A stretch of DNA of 64,000 nt from Dehalobacter restrictus DSM 9455 (GCF_000512895.1 NZ_CP007033.1:1227001-1291000), one strand, 5' to 3'; positions 43,734 through 52,759 are shown, counted from the first letter of the stretch. Numbers and translations are program-made. The notes: generated by a model from the letters alone, not told the origin.

Positions 43734-44141
43734 ATGAGGATAATGGGGCTGGATCTTGGTGAAAAGACGATTGGCGTCGCGATGAGCGATCCGCTGGGTA
43801 TTACCGCCCAGGGAGTGGAAGTCATAAGAAGAACTAAAAAAGAGAAAGAGCGGGAAGAATTAGCCCGCCTGATTCGGGAATACGAAGTGGATGAAATTGT
43901 TCTGGGATATCCGAAGAATATGAATGGGACACTCGGTGAAAGGGCGAAGCTGACGGAGGTTTTTGCCGAAGAACTTCGCGAAGGCTATTTACTGCCGGTG
44001 AAGTTGTGGGATGAACGGCTGAGCACCATCGGAGCCCAAAGGGCCTTGCTGGAGGCAGATCTATCCAGAGCAAAGAGAAAAAAAGTCATTGATAAAATGG
44101 CGGCAGTATTCATTCTCCAGGGATATCTCAATAGCAAGTGA
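43734..44141 (+). CDS. ruvX: Holliday junction resolvase-like RuvX (YqgF)
   Basis: RNase H-fold nuclease of 135 residues implicated in 16S rRNA 5' processing and in recombination. [19 protein letters not shown] holds the first catalytic Asp, [18 protein letters not shown] (GxPxxxxG) follows near 55-72, and [19 protein letters not shown] carries the remaining acidic residues. [14 protein letters not shown] is the usual end. GAGGTG precedes the ATG. Together with ireB and the DUF1292 gene it matches the yrzL-yrrK-yrzB group of Bacillus. Confidence 0.93.
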   Translation: MRIMGLDLGEKTIGVAMSDPLGITAQGVEVIRRTKKEKEREELARLIREYEVDEIVLGYPKNMNGTLGERAKLTEVFAEELREGYLLPVKLWDERLSTIGAQRALLEADLSRAKRKKVIDKMAAVFILQGYLNSK

Positions 44142-44219
44142 ATGGAAATTGAGATACCATTTGACTTTCTTTTCCTGCCAAGGTAGAATTACAATATCTG
44201 ATTTGAAGAGGTGATACAT

Positions 44220-44534
44220 ATGTCCGATGAAATTAATAAGCAAGATGATCTTGATGATGAAGAGGTTTTTGATGTCATTGTCTTAAATGATGACGAAGGA
44301 AATGAAAACGAATTCATGCATCTTGCCACCCTCGAAGTTGAAGGCAGTACGTATTTCGTGCTTCTTCCTGTTGAAGAAACAGAAGAAGACGAAGAGGAAG
44401 CCGAAGCCATTATTCTGAAGCTTGGCAAAGATGAAAACGGTGAAGACATGCTCATGGATATTGAAGACGATGAGGAATGGGAAAAAGTTGCCGATGCTTG
44501 GGAAGAAATGGAAGACGAGTTTGACGAAGAATAA
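44220..44534 (+). CDS. DUF1292 family acidic protein
   Basis: 104 residues, extremely acidic at both ends (DDLDDEEVFDVI, ETEEDEEEAEAII, EMEDEFDEE). The core IVLNDDEGNENEFMHLATLE and STYFVLLPVEETE fits DUF1292 (YrzB). Its role is unknown; it regularly follows ruvX. ATG 44220 follows AGAGGTG. A perfect terminator stands 37 bases after the stop and closes the alaS-to-DUF1292 group. Confidence 0.85.
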   Translation: MSDEINKQDDLDDEEVFDVIVLNDDEGNENEFMHLATLEVEGSTYFVLLPVEETEEDEEEAEAIILKLGKDENGEDMLMDIEDDEEWEKVADAWEEMEDEFDEE

Positions 44535-44570
44535 GCAGAAAATTTGTTCTTAAAGTCATAAATAATTTTA

Positions 44571-44600
44571 GAAACTCACGCTGAAAAGCGTGAGTTTCTT
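44571..44600 (+). terminator. Strong Rho-independent terminator
   Basis: GAAACTCACGCT (44571-44582) pairs perfectly with AGCGTGAGTTTC (44587-44598) around a GAAA loop, followed by TT. The T tract is short but the 12-bp stem is strong. Confidence 0.75.
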
Positions 44601-44697
44601 ATTGACGAAAAAAAAGGTATAATAGCACATAGCAGGTTTGTCAATTGATCATTATTTTAGTCATCTAAATTCTGGGATAAGGAAAGAGAGAGGTAAA

Positions 44698-45732
44698 GTG
44701 AGGAGAAAACGCCGAAAGGCTCCTGTAAGAAAAAAAATCTATAGGATTGGCATTGTTTTGGTTTTGCTGCTTGTGCTGTTGGCCAGTGGATCATGGTGGT
44801 CAGGGAATTTAAAGCCGGTCTCCGATTCTTCCGATAAAGTTGCCTTTGTTCTGGAGCCTGGCATGAATGCCTCTGAAGTTGCGGCCAAGCTTGAAACTGA
44901 CCATTTAATTCGCCAGGCAAGTGTGTTCCGCCAGTTATGCCGGATTAACAAAGCTGATTCCAAGTTGGTTGCGGGATTATATTATCTTTCACCTTCCATG
45001 AGCGCCAAGGAGATCCTGGATACGCTGATGAAAGGACCGGAACCGGAAGTTGTCCGGATTACGATTCCGGAAGGATATACGGTTGCCCAGATTGTCGATA
45101 AGCTCGTCGAGAATAGCTTGGGAACGAAGAATGAGTTTTATGACGCTATGAAACGATTTGATCAGGATGATTACAGCTTTTTGGCAGATATCCCTTCGGG
45201 TGAAAACCGGCTGGAAGGCTTTCTGTTTCCCGACACGTATTTCTTTGATAAAAAAGCTACGCCCTCACAAACCATTGATCGATTTTTACAGCGTTTTAAA
45301 CAGGAACTGACACCTGAAATCACGAAACGGCTGGCTGAACGGAATATGTCTGTTTCTGAGTGGCTCATCAAAGCTTCTCTCGTCGAGAAAGAAGCGAAGA
45401 AAGCTGAAGAAAGACCACTGATTGCAGGTGTTTTTGAAAACCGTCTGAAAATTGACATGCCGCTGGAATCCTGCGCAACGATTCAGTATATCTTGGGTGA
45501 AGTCAAACCGGTACTGACCATTGCGGATACCCAGATCGATTCTCCGTATAATACGTACCGGAATACCGGGCTGCCTCCCGGACCGATTGCGAACCCCGGT
45601 CATGCTTCTTTACAGGCCGCCCTTTACCCGAAAGGTACCGACTATTTCTTCTTTGTCGCCAAAAATGACGGGTCACATGCTTTTGCGGTTACCTATGAGG
45701 AACATTTAAAAAATGTAAGCATCTATCAATAG
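44698..45732 (+). CDS. mltG: Endolytic transglycosylase MltG
   Basis: Membrane-bound enzyme that cuts nascent peptidoglycan strands and sets their length. A basic N-terminus (RRKRRKAPVRKKIYR) leads to one membrane helix (about 17-35), then a LysM-like part and the YceG catalytic domain with ENRLEGFLFPDTYFF, the catalytic Glu in KASLVEKEAKKAEERP, and NTYRNTGLPPGPIANPG near the end. About 344 residues from GTG 44698, which follows GAGAGG; TTG 44638 in the same frame would add 20 residues. It is followed by a U32 gene, as in the Bacillus yrrL-yrrN-yrrO region. Confidence 0.9.
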   Translation: MRRKRRKAPVRKKIYRIGIVLVLLLVLLASGSWWSGNLKPVSDSSDKVAFVLEPGMNASEVAAKLETDHLIRQASVFRQLCRINKADSKLVAGLYYLSPSMSAKEILDTLMKGPEPEVVRITIPEGYTVAQIVDKLVENSLGTKNEFYDAMKRFDQDDYSFLADIPSGENRLEGFLFPDTYFFDKKATPSQTIDRFLQRFKQELTPEITKRLAERNMSVSEWLIKASLVEKEAKKAEERPLIAGVFENRLKIDMPLESCATIQYILGEVKPVLTIADTQIDSPYNTYRNTGLPPGPIANPGHASLQAALYPKGTDYFFFVAKNDGSHAFAVTYEEHLKNVSIYQ

Positions 45733-45796
45733 AAATATTTGATAAAAACGTGATGATTAATTGTTTAAGTTTAAAAATAATGCAGCGGAGAAACTG

Positions 45797-47050
45797 ATGA
45801 ATAAACCGGAACTCCTGGCACCTGCCGGGGATTTTGAAAAGTTAAAATTTGCGTTTGCGTATGGTGCTGATGCGGTATATGCAGGGGGGGCTTCGTTTGG
45901 CTTGCGGGCTTATGCCGGGAACCTGAATGATAATGAACTTAAGTGGGGAGCCGAATATGCGCATAGGCTTGGCCGGAAAATCTATATAGCCGTTAACATT
46001 TTTGCGCATGAACAGGATTTTGCCGGACTTAAGGATTATCTGATCAGATTAACGGAGCTTGAAATTGACGGGATTATCGTCTCTGATCCCGGGATATTGT
46101 CCCTGGCCCAGAAGGAAACGCCGGGTCTGCCCGTCCATTTGAGCACGCAGGCCAATTGTACGAATGCAGCCAGTGCCAACTTCTGGTTTTCCCAGGGCGT
46201 GCGCAGAGCCGTACTTGCAAGGGAACTTACACTGGAAGAACTAAAAACCCTCTGTCCCCAAGCCCAAGGCGAATTGGAAATCTTTGTCCATGGAGCCATG
46301 TGTATGTCGTACTCGGGACGCTGCCTTCTGAGCAATTACCTCACTGGTCGTGACGCCAACCACGGAGAATGTACCCATCCCTGCCGCTGGGGCTACGCGC
46401 TGGTCGAAGAGAAGAGACCCGGACAGTATTTTCCGTTGGAGGAAGATGTCAGGGGAAGCTATATATTTAACTCCCATGATCTTTGCCTTCTGCCCCATTT
46501 GCCTTTATTAAAAGATTTAAATCTGGCAAGCTATAAAATAGAAGGTAGAATGAAAAGCGCCTATTATGTAGCGAGTACGGTCAAAGTATATCGTGAAGCT
46601 TTGGACGTCCTGTGGGAACAAGGAGAAACAAAATTTAGAGAAAAAATTCCCTCCTGGCTTGCTGAAATGGACAAGGTGAGTCACCGTGACTATTCGACCG
46701 GATTCCTTTTTGGAAAACCGGGGGCTGAAGCGCATAACATTGAGACTTCCAATTATATCCGCGAATACAGTTTTGTCGGAAGAGTGCTGGAACAAGAGGA
46801 ATGCGCGGCAATCGGGAAGGAAACCGAATATGGCTGTTGGATAGAGCAGCGTAATCATTTTCGGGAAGGCGACGAGCTTGAAGTGCTTGCCCCGGAAGGA
46901 GAACCGTGGACATTTAGAGTGAACGGCCTCTGGAATTTGGACGGGGAGGAAACCGATGTGGCAAGGCATCCGCAGCAAAAACTGAAGATTGCGGCTCCCG
47001 CACCGTTGCAACCTTTCAGTATCCTGCGAAAAGTTGTGCCTGCCCGTTAG
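45797..47050 (+). CDS. U32 family protein (TrhP/RlhA-like)
   Basis: 417 residues. The U32 signature EIFVHGAMCMSYSGRCLLSN stands at about 161-180, followed by GECTHPCRWGY; these Cys probably bind an Fe-S cluster. The N-terminus ELLAPAGDFEKLKFAFAYGA is highly conserved. Members once called collagenases include enzymes that hydroxylate tRNA or rRNA (TrhP makes 5-hydroxyuridine at tRNA position 34; RlhA acts on 23S rRNA). The mltG neighbourhood favours a TrhP-type role. ATG 45797 follows CGGAGA; a TTG at 45761 opens the same frame. Confidence 0.85.
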   Translation: MNKPELLAPAGDFEKLKFAFAYGADAVYAGGASFGLRAYAGNLNDNELKWGAEYAHRLGRKIYIAVNIFAHEQDFAGLKDYLIRLTELEIDGIIVSDPGILSLAQKETPGLPVHLSTQANCTNAASANFWFSQGVRRAVLARELTLEELKTLCPQAQGELEIFVHGAMCMSYSGRCLLSNYLTGRDANHGECTHPCRWGYALVEEKRPGQYFPLEEDVRGSYIFNSHDLCLLPHLPLLKDLNLASYKIEGRMKSAYYVASTVKVYREALDVLWEQGETKFREKIPSWLAEMDKVSHRDYSTGFLFGKPGAEAHNIETSNYIREYSFVGRVLEQEECAAIGKETEYGCWIEQRNHFREGDELEVLAPEGEPWTFRVNGLWNLDGEETDVARHPQQKLKIAAPAPLQPFSILRKVVPAR

Positions 47051-47161
47051 GTTCATGATCACCCAAATCATTCATACAAGCTTGATATACCCTAGGGAAG
47101 AACAACCTGAGATAACAACAAAGAATAAAAGCATCGGGCAAAGACACAGGAGAAAGACCAG

Positions 47162-47446
47162 ATGAAAAAAGACGAGAATACGGAAAACGAAAATCTAAAA
47201 GCGAAATCAATTGCTGAAGAATCCCATATCAGCTGGGAAGATTCTGATCTGCTGGTCAAAGCAAGGATTCTTCGCTCGGATATTCAGCTTCTGGCCAAAT
47301 ATGTCGAAGGACTTGGTCACCTGGGTGTGATCACAACGACCGATAAAGCCAAAGGTGAAGTAATGATCCAAACGACCAGGTACTGCTGGCCTGAACTAGA
47401 AAAAATACTCTCGGCACTTCCTTTGCAAATGGAGATTTTACCCTAA
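47162..47446 (+). CDS. DUF4911 family protein
   Basis: 94 residues with a charged N-terminal 25. The rest (LLVKARILRSDIQLLAKYVE, LGHLGVITTTDKAKGEVMI and WPELEKILSAL) resembles DUF4911, a small protein often found near U32 peptidase genes in clostridia. Function unknown. AGGAGAAAG precedes the ATG. It stands about 110 bases behind the U32 gene and probably belongs to the same transcript. Confidence 0.65.
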   Translation: MKKDENTENENLKAKSIAEESHISWEDSDLLVKARILRSDIQLLAKYVEGLGHLGVITTTDKAKGEVMIQTTRYCWPELEKILSALPLQMEILP

Positions 47447-47497
47447 CTGGAATTTGATATTCCTTGAATTATAATTGGATATTCTGCCAGAATCTTG

Positions 47498-47526
47498 TTG
47501 TTCTGAGAAAAATCCTATACTATTAT
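47498..47526 (+). promoter_or_regulatory. Promoter of the first pilM-N-O module
   Basis: TTGTTC (47498-47503), 17 bases, TATTAT (47521-47526). The resulting start near 47533 supports ATG 47569 as the first codon of the pilM-like gene. Confidence 0.5.
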
Positions 47527-47568
47527 AGTGTTATGGGTGATACGAGAAGAGTAGGAGAGACTTTCCGC

Positions 47569-49017
47569 ATGAAAAAACACTGGCTGGCTGTCATCGGTGA
47601 AAATGAATTGTCAATAGCCACAATTGCTGTCGGAAAATCTAAAGAAATTGAGATACATATGCATGCATCATACAAGGAACCGGGCGGTAAAAATATTGGC
47701 TATGCCGTGCCGGCCGGTTATGATGTTTCGGGTCTGAAGAACTGGCTTCAATACCAGCGGATACCGCTCCATAAACTAAAAATTGCCGTTTCGGGTCAAG
47801 GATTAATTACGACCATTATTACACTGCCGAATATGGCGGATCAGGAACTCGAAAAATTTATTGCCGGAGATATGGATGAATATCTTGAACGGTATACCGA
47901 TCATTATATTGTGGACTATCGCATCCTGAAAAAATATCAGGAAAACGGGGTACCCATGTTAAAAGTCCTCCTGGCAGCTTTCCCGGCCGAAAAAATGAAA
48001 CAGGTTCAGTCGTTTTGCCGGGATCTTGGGATTGAGCCCAAGACGGTGGATCTTACTGCGGATTGCCTGGCCAGAATTTATTCTTTTTTGGCAGAAAGAA
48101 TGCCTGCACATGCTTCCCAGGGAAATACGGAACAAGGACAAAACAATAACGATTTCGCGATTGTTTCTTTAAATCCGGGGCTGATTGAGTTTGTACTGCT
48201 GGAAAATGGCAGCTTCTTTTTGTATACCGATTTAAAAGTTAATACGGACGAGAAAACCGTCCATGCAGAAGAAACTCTCAATGCGGATGAAAGAAATCAA
48301 AATGCGGGTAGAACAGGCAATACCGAAAAACATGCTTTCCCCGAAGACTTGCCCCAATCAACAGGCCAGGAACCTTCTGATCTGTTAAATGAATTAATTG
48401 GGTTGGAGACCAAAGATGACGAATATCCGCGGCTCGATTTTTATAAGGTTCAGAACCTGCGGAATAATCAAGAAGCATTATCTCTGGAGGAATTAGAAGC
48501 CGCGGAATTCTATTATTCCCAGCTGGAATCCGTCAAATCGGTCAAAGAAAAAGACGAGTTTGTCCTGGAAGATTTATTTGTGCCTTACGAGTTATTGGAC
48601 GAGGAATTACCTATCTCTTCTACATATCAGGATTTAGAAAAAGAAATGGCCGCTAAAGCTGACAAAAAAGCTGATAAAAAAGCTGACCTGAGTATGTACA
48701 GTTCGCCGAGAGAACTTTCCGATATTTCCGGTAAATTAGATTTAAGCCCGATCATATCCGCATTATCCAAGCTATTGAACTTCTATTCCGACCGTCATGC
48801 CGGAAATTCGGTAGGGACAATCTATCTGACCGGAGAGTACTGCCTGTGGCCGGGACTGGAAGAATATTTTCGAAAAAGTTTGCGGATCAACACTGAAACG
48901 GGCTTTCCAAATAACTGGATGCCGCTGTTTAAGGCGGACGGGGATACAAGCCTAGCGGAAAACTGGCAGAAGTATGGCAGTCTGTATGGGCTCGCCTTAC
49001 GTGAAGATATACACTAG
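47569..49017 (+). CDS. PilM-like actin-fold protein with acidic insertion
   Basis: About 482 residues. The N-terminal 170 follow the PilM/GspL-cytoplasmic pattern: strand WLAVIGENELSIATIAV, LITTIITLPNMADQELEKFI, YLERYTDHYIVDYRILKKY, LKVLLAAFPAEKMKQVQSFC and PKTVDLTADCLARIY. A long acidic, probably unstructured insertion (about 205-385) with a KADKKADKKADL repeat interrupts the fold, and a final actin-like part (GTIYLTGEYCLWPGLEEYF) closes it. PilM recruits PilN to the inner face of the membrane in type IV pili. AGGAG stands 11 bases before ATG 47569. It heads a three-gene module with PilN- and PilO-like proteins. Confidence 0.75.
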   Translation: MKKHWLAVIGENELSIATIAVGKSKEIEIHMHASYKEPGGKNIGYAVPAGYDVSGLKNWLQYQRIPLHKLKIAVSGQGLITTIITLPNMADQELEKFIAGDMDEYLERYTDHYIVDYRILKKYQENGVPMLKVLLAAFPAEKMKQVQSFCRDLGIEPKTVDLTADCLARIYSFLAERMPAHASQGNTEQGQNNNDFAIVSLNPGLIEFVLLENGSFFLYTDLKVNTDEKTVHAEETLNADERNQNAGRTGNTEKHAFPEDLPQSTGQEPSDLLNELIGLETKDDEYPRLDFYKVQNLRNNQEALSLEELEAAEFYYSQLESVKSVKEKDEFVLEDLFVPYELLDEELPISSTYQDLEKEMAAKADKKADKKADLSMYSSPRELSDISGKLDLSPIISALSKLLNFYSDRHAGNSVGTIYLTGEYCLWPGLEEYFRKSLRINTETGFPNNWMPLFKADGDTSLAENWQKYGSLYGLALREDIH

Positions 49018-49029
49018 CTGGAGGGGCAG

Positions 49030-49575
49030 ATGAACGAAAGAACACAGTTTAATTTTGCGCTGCGCTGGGAAATTGAAGCCGGCAGCGGAAAACAGCCTGT
49101 TCGAAGAAAGCTTAGCGTCGTTGTTAGGATAATCGCTGTTGTTTTTGCTGTCATCATTCTAGCCTCCCCGTGGGTTTGGCAGCAAAAACTGGCCTTAGAT
49201 TTAGGAAGGATTGAAGCCAGCATTCAGTCCTACAATGAAGTTGCTGCTGTCATGGCAGAAAACGACAGGCTCCGTTCCCTGATCACTGATCAGCGCAGCT
49301 TTCTGGAGCTTGGGACAAGGGGATCAATCAGCAATCCGGCAGTTATAAGGAGTCAAATAGGCGGACTTTTGCCGGGAGACGCGCAGGTCACTTCTTTTCT
49401 GCTTCAGGCGGATAATAGGGTCCAATTGCAGCTGATCCTGCCTGAATCAGTAAATATCCGCAGTTTGGAAAATATTTTCATTGATTCGGGTAGGTTTGAA
49501 AGTTTTGATATCCAAACGATTTCATTGAATGACAGGGGACAGACGTTAAATCTCGCTCTGAAACTGAAACCGTAG
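49030..49575 (+). CDS. PilN-like assembly protein
   Basis: 181 residues: a cytoplasmic N-terminus (NERTQFNFALRWEIE), one membrane helix (about 33-52, VVRIIAVVFAVIILASPWVW), a coiled-coil-prone stretch and a small ferredoxin-like outer domain, which is the PilN layout. Canonical PilN begins with a short NLLP motif that binds PilM; here I see FNFALRW instead. It lies 12 bases after the pilM-like gene with a GGAGGGG site, and its PilO-like partner follows 14 bases later. Confidence 0.65.
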   Translation: MNERTQFNFALRWEIEAGSGKQPVRRKLSVVVRIIAVVFAVIILASPWVWQQKLALDLGRIEASIQSYNEVAAVMAENDRLRSLITDQRSFLELGTRGSISNPAVIRSQIGGLLPGDAQVTSFLLQADNRVQLQLILPESVNIRSLENIFIDSGRFESFDIQTISLNDRGQTLNLALKLKP

Positions 49576-49589
49576 GAGAAATAGAAACC

Positions 49590-50114
49590 ATGCGTATGAA
49601 GAAAAATGGCATTTTAATAACAGGCCTGATCATTCTGCTCGGGATAGGTTATGTCTATCTGCTGGTTGGTCAGTGTGGGGTGCTGCAGAAGAATTCAGCT
49701 CAACTCCGCGAACGCGAGGCTTATTTGGTGACGTTGCAGAACAATTACATCAATTTGTCCGGGCTGAAACAGGAACAGACGGATTTAACAGCTCAAGCTG
49801 CTGAACTGGATCTGACCGTTCCGAAAAACCTGGTCAAACCGGATATGATGGTCTTTATTTTCAATCTGGCTAAAGACAGCGGGATCAATTCTCGGGATCT
49901 GACTTTTGAAGAGATGAAAGATGAAGGCAGTTATTGTTCTCTGGCTATGAATTTCTCCTGTACGGGGTCAACCGCCAAAATCTATGCCTTTGTGGAACGG
50001 CTTCGCAAGGTAAGTCAGTATAATCTGGCGCTGGACAGCATCCAGGTAACCGAAGGCGAAAAGGATACGACTGCAGCCAGGATTAGGATCATTGCTTTCG
50101 GATACAAAGAATAA
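49590..50114 (+). CDS. PilO-like assembly protein
   Basis: 174 residues: one membrane helix (about 6-22, ILITGLIILLGIGYVYLLV), a coiled coil (about 28-75) and a C-terminal ferredoxin-like domain (MMVFIFNLAKDSGINSRDL; KIYAFVERLRKVSQYNLALD) typical of PilO. PilN and PilO form a heterodimer in the membrane that aligns the pilus machinery. No ATPase, PilC or pilin follows; the next 400 bases are noncoding and contain a nested palindrome. Confidence 0.75.
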   Translation: MRMKKNGILITGLIILLGIGYVYLLVGQCGVLQKNSAQLREREAYLVTLQNNYINLSGLKQEQTDLTAQAAELDLTVPKNLVKPDMMVFIFNLAKDSGINSRDLTFEEMKDEGSYCSLAMNFSCTGSTAKIYAFVERLRKVSQYNLALDSIQVTEGEKDTTAARIRIIAFGYKE

Positions 50115-50180
50115 ACAACTGAAGGTGATTTTAAACAAAAATGCATCCATTTTGGGGTATTGTTTTACTTGCTCAGGATG

Positions 50181-50363
50181 GTGTAGCCTTGCACAGATAC
50201 TGCGCTCACACGTTCTCGCTGCTACAAACATAACCCCTTGCTAATATGCCAAAACCTCTGGGCTTTCTGCAAGTGAACCGTTGGCATATTTAAAAGCTGC
50301 TGGTTTATGTTTGCTAAACGCAGCTGGCACTTGCGTTCACTTCGTATCTGTGCAAGGCTGCAC
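50181..50363. repeat. 183-bp nested inverted-repeat element
   Basis: Outer arms GTGTAGCCTTGCACAGATAC (50181-50200) and its complement at 50344-50363 match at 19 of 20 positions. Within them CAAACATAA (50225-50233) pairs with TTATGTTTG (50305-50313), and TATGCCAA (50245-50252) pairs with TTGGCATA (50281-50288). The whole segment can fold into a single three-tier hairpin. The 407-base gap between the pilO-like gene and sigK otherwise holds only a possible sigK promoter. It may be a miniature mobile element or an untranslated structured RNA. Confidence 0.75.
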
Positions 50364-50460
50364 TGCCCAAGGGAAAAGAAAAACTGCAAATGTAACACTT
50401 TATGGCTGAGTTTTGTACAGCCATTTTTGTTTGACCAAAAAATTTCCGGCTCAGGATAAG

Positions 50461-50489
50461 CAGTATTCTTTTGCTCCGCGCATAGTTAT
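50461..50489 (+). promoter_or_regulatory. Possible sporulation promoter of sigK
   Basis: AGTATT (50462-50467), 13 bases, CATAGTTAT (50481-50489). This resembles a mother-cell (sigma-E/K) promoter, which would suit sigK. The match is loose. Confidence 0.3.
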
Positions 50490-50521
50490 TAAAAGAGCAT
50501 GCGTAAGGAGTTGAAGGGTTA

Positions 50522-51265
50522 ATGATTGCTGAAGCTTTTCTTGTCGGGCTTGCCTTATCGGTGATTAAGGGCGTTACCCTGCTGGTATCATATATTAATA
50601 ATAATGCGTTCCCCCAGCCGTTAGGAGAAAGGGAGGAAGCCGAATATCTGAGTATCCTGGCGGACTACAAAAATGCCGGAAATTTTTCCAATGAACTTGT
50701 CGCGGAAAACGCGCGAAATAAACTGATTGAGCATAATCTGAGGCTGGTCGCGCATCTTGTAAAAAAATATGACGGAACCGGAGCGGACAGTGACGATCTA
50801 ATTTCGATCGGGACCATCGGCTTAATCAAGGGCATCAATACGTTCAACACGGAAAAGGGAACCAGACTCGCCACCTATGCGGCACGCTGCATCGAAAATG
50901 AGATTCTGATGTATTTGCGCTCCCTGAAAAAATCCCGCGGGGAAGTGTCCATTTATGACCCGATTGGTACGGATAAAGAAGGAAACGCGATTAATCTGAT
51001 TGATGTCCTGGGTACAGATCCGGATGCAATTTCGGATCAGGTGGAAAGTCAATTTGAACAAAAAGTGGTCCTGGAAAAACTCAAATATTTGACAGGAAGG
51101 GAACAAACGGTGATAAAACTTCGTTTCGGTCTGATGAACACGCCCAAAAAGACTCAGCGAGAGATAGCCAAACTGCTGGGAATCTCCAGGTCCTACGTCT
51201 CACGGATAGAGAAAAAAGCGGTGCAGAAACTGATGGAGGAAATGAAGGATCACCGGGAAAAATAA
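50522..51265 (+). CDS. sigK: Sporulation sigma factor K (intact)
   Basis: Late mother-cell sigma factor, 247 residues. A hydrophobic pro-sequence (AEAFLVGLALSVIKGVTLL) precedes the mature start region SYINNNAFPQPL, as in pro-sigma-K that SpoIVFB cleaves. Region 2 is IEHNLRLVAHLVKKYDGTGA, DDLISIGTIGLIKGI and RLATYAARCIENEILMYLR; region 4 is TQREIAKLLGISRSYVSRIE. The gene is continuous, with no skin-like element inside it. Its presence indicates an endospore-forming lineage. GGAG-TTG-AAGGG stands before the ATG. Confidence 0.95.
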   Translation: MIAEAFLVGLALSVIKGVTLLVSYINNNAFPQPLGEREEAEYLSILADYKNAGNFSNELVAENARNKLIEHNLRLVAHLVKKYDGTGADSDDLISIGTIGLIKGINTFNTEKGTRLATYAARCIENEILMYLRSLKKSRGEVSIYDPIGTDKEGNAINLIDVLGTDPDAISDQVESQFEQKVVLEKLKYLTGREQTVIKLRFGLMNTPKKTQREIAKLLGISRSYVSRIEKKAVQKLMEEMKDHREK

Positions 51266-51375
51266 CAACCTGTCAGGTACAACTTGCCTTAAACTTGCCA
51301 GAAACAGGTTGCTCTTGGATATTGAGCTGATATATAATTATTTGGTAATATTAAATGGAAAGCAGAGGAACCGGT

Positions 51376-51888
51376 ATGCGCGGAATCTTACGACCGGATT
51401 TTCAATATGAGATGCTGCAGGATATTCAGGCAGAGGATCTGCAGGCAAATGGCATCAAGGGTTTGATCCTGGATCTGGACAACACCATAACACCTTGGAA
51501 TGACAGAACTTTAACCGAAGACGTGATTGCGTGGTTTAAAAAAGTGAATGACGCAGGGATTAAAGCCTGCATCGTTTCCAATAACAGAGGACCCGAAAGG
51601 GTTTCTGCGGTTGCTGATGTGCTGGAAATACTTTATGTTTACAGGGCCAAGAAACCGCAGAAAAAAGCTTTTCTGAGAGGGATTCGGGTCCTGGATATTC
51701 CGGAGTCCGAGGTCGCAGTGATTGGGGACCAGCTGTTTACAGATGTTTTTGGCGGCAACAAGCTCGGACTTAAGACCATATTAGTTTCACCGATTGCTCA
51801 AAGGGAATTCCCGGGTACGAAAGTCCTACGTTTTATGGAACGGCTGGTAGGCAGAAAAGCCAAGTATACCCGCACCATAAAATCTTAA
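51376..51888 (+). CDS. YqeG family HAD phosphatase
   Basis: HAD-IIIA phosphatase of 170 residues. Motif I LILDLDNTITPWND, motif II IVSNNRG, the motif III Lys in RAKKPQKKAFLRG and motif IV VAVIGDQLFTDVFGGNKLGL are all intact. YqeG is conserved in Firmicutes and usually precedes aroE and other shikimate genes, exactly as here. ATG 51376 follows AGAGG; ATG 51355 in the same frame lacks a ribosome site. Confidence 0.9.
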   Translation: MRGILRPDFQYEMLQDIQAEDLQANGIKGLILDLDNTITPWNDRTLTEDVIAWFKKVNDAGIKACIVSNNRGPERVSAVADVLEILYVYRAKKPQKKAFLRGIRVLDIPESEVAVIGDQLFTDVFGGNKLGLKTILVSPIAQREFPGTKVLRFMERLVGRKAKYTRTIKS

Positions 51889-51917
51889 GAATACTTAAGG
51901 CTATTAAGGGGATATGC

Positions 51918-52742
51918 ATGAAGTATGCAATCATCGGTTATCCTGTGGAACATTCCCTGTCTCCGAAAATGCACGAGGCAGGATTTAAGGCTGCCGGTTT
52001 GCCTGCAATCTACGACAGGATAACAGTTCAGCCGACTCAACTGGCTGAAAGTATCGGATATCTCAAAAATAACGGCTATGACGGCTGGAACGTCACGTAT
52101 CCGCTGAAGGAAAAAATCATTCCTTATATGGATGTCCTGACTCCTGAAGCGCAACGTATTGGCGCAGTCAACACCGTGAAAGTCCAAAACGGAAGACTCT
52201 ATGGGCATAACACGGACGGGGGCGGCTTCATTCAGGCTTTGCTGAGTAAGGGTTTCGTTTTTGAGGGCAAAGAAGTTGTCATATTAGGGGCCGGAGGAGC
52301 TGCCAAAGCCATTGCGGCAGCCCTGGCATCCTTACAGGTAAAAATGCTTATTCTTAACAGAAGTGAGGAAAAAGCTGTGATTCTCGCCGGAAAAGTCAAC
52401 ACGCTCGGCGGAAATGCGGCCTCGGGTATTTTGGCACCCGGGCACTGGCTGGAGGTTGTGGATTTGCTGATTCAAACAACCTCGATTGGCATGAAAGGCG
52501 AAGCGTATACGATCGATCTTCAAGGCCTTAATCCTTCGGCTTGGGCCGTTGATCTGATTTACCATCCGGCCGTTACAGATTTCATGGCACAGGCCGCTGC
52601 CTGCGGCTGCCGGTCCATGAATGGTCTGGATATGCTGCTGTTTCAGGGGATCCTTGCCTGGGAGTTCTGGCTGGAGCAGAAGGCTCCGCTGGACATTATG
52701 CGGAAAGCTTTGCAGGAGAAATTGGAAGGTAACAAAGGATAG
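51918..52742 (+). CDS. aroE: Shikimate dehydrogenase
   Basis: Reduces 3-dehydroshikimate with NADPH, 274 residues. IGYPVEHSLSPKMHEAGF binds shikimate, NVTYPLKEKIIPYMD holds the catalytic Lys, GAVNTV and GHNTDGGGFIQAL the catalytic Asp, and GAGGAAKAIAAALASL is the nucleotide-binding loop. GLDMLLFQG is the usual C-terminal motif. The next gene, a pseudopilin, starts 17 bases later, so aroE is co-transcribed with a pilus-type gene followed by aroK and aroB. Confidence 0.95.
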   Translation: MKYAIIGYPVEHSLSPKMHEAGFKAAGLPAIYDRITVQPTQLAESIGYLKNNGYDGWNVTYPLKEKIIPYMDVLTPEAQRIGAVNTVKVQNGRLYGHNTDGGGFIQALLSKGFVFEGKEVVILGAGGAAKAIAAALASLQVKMLILNRSEEKAVILAGKVNTLGGNAASGILAPGHWLEVVDLLIQTTSIGMKGEAYTIDLQGLNPSAWAVDLIYHPAVTDFMAQAAACGCRSMNGLDMLLFQGILAWEFWLEQKAPLDIMRKALQEKLEGNKG

Positions 52743-52759
52743 AAATGCAGGGGATAGGA

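Noticed and set aside
44602-44623. TTGACG and TATAAT before mltG as a promoter pair
   Set aside because: The spacing is 10 bases; the TATAAT may work with another, weaker -35 element.
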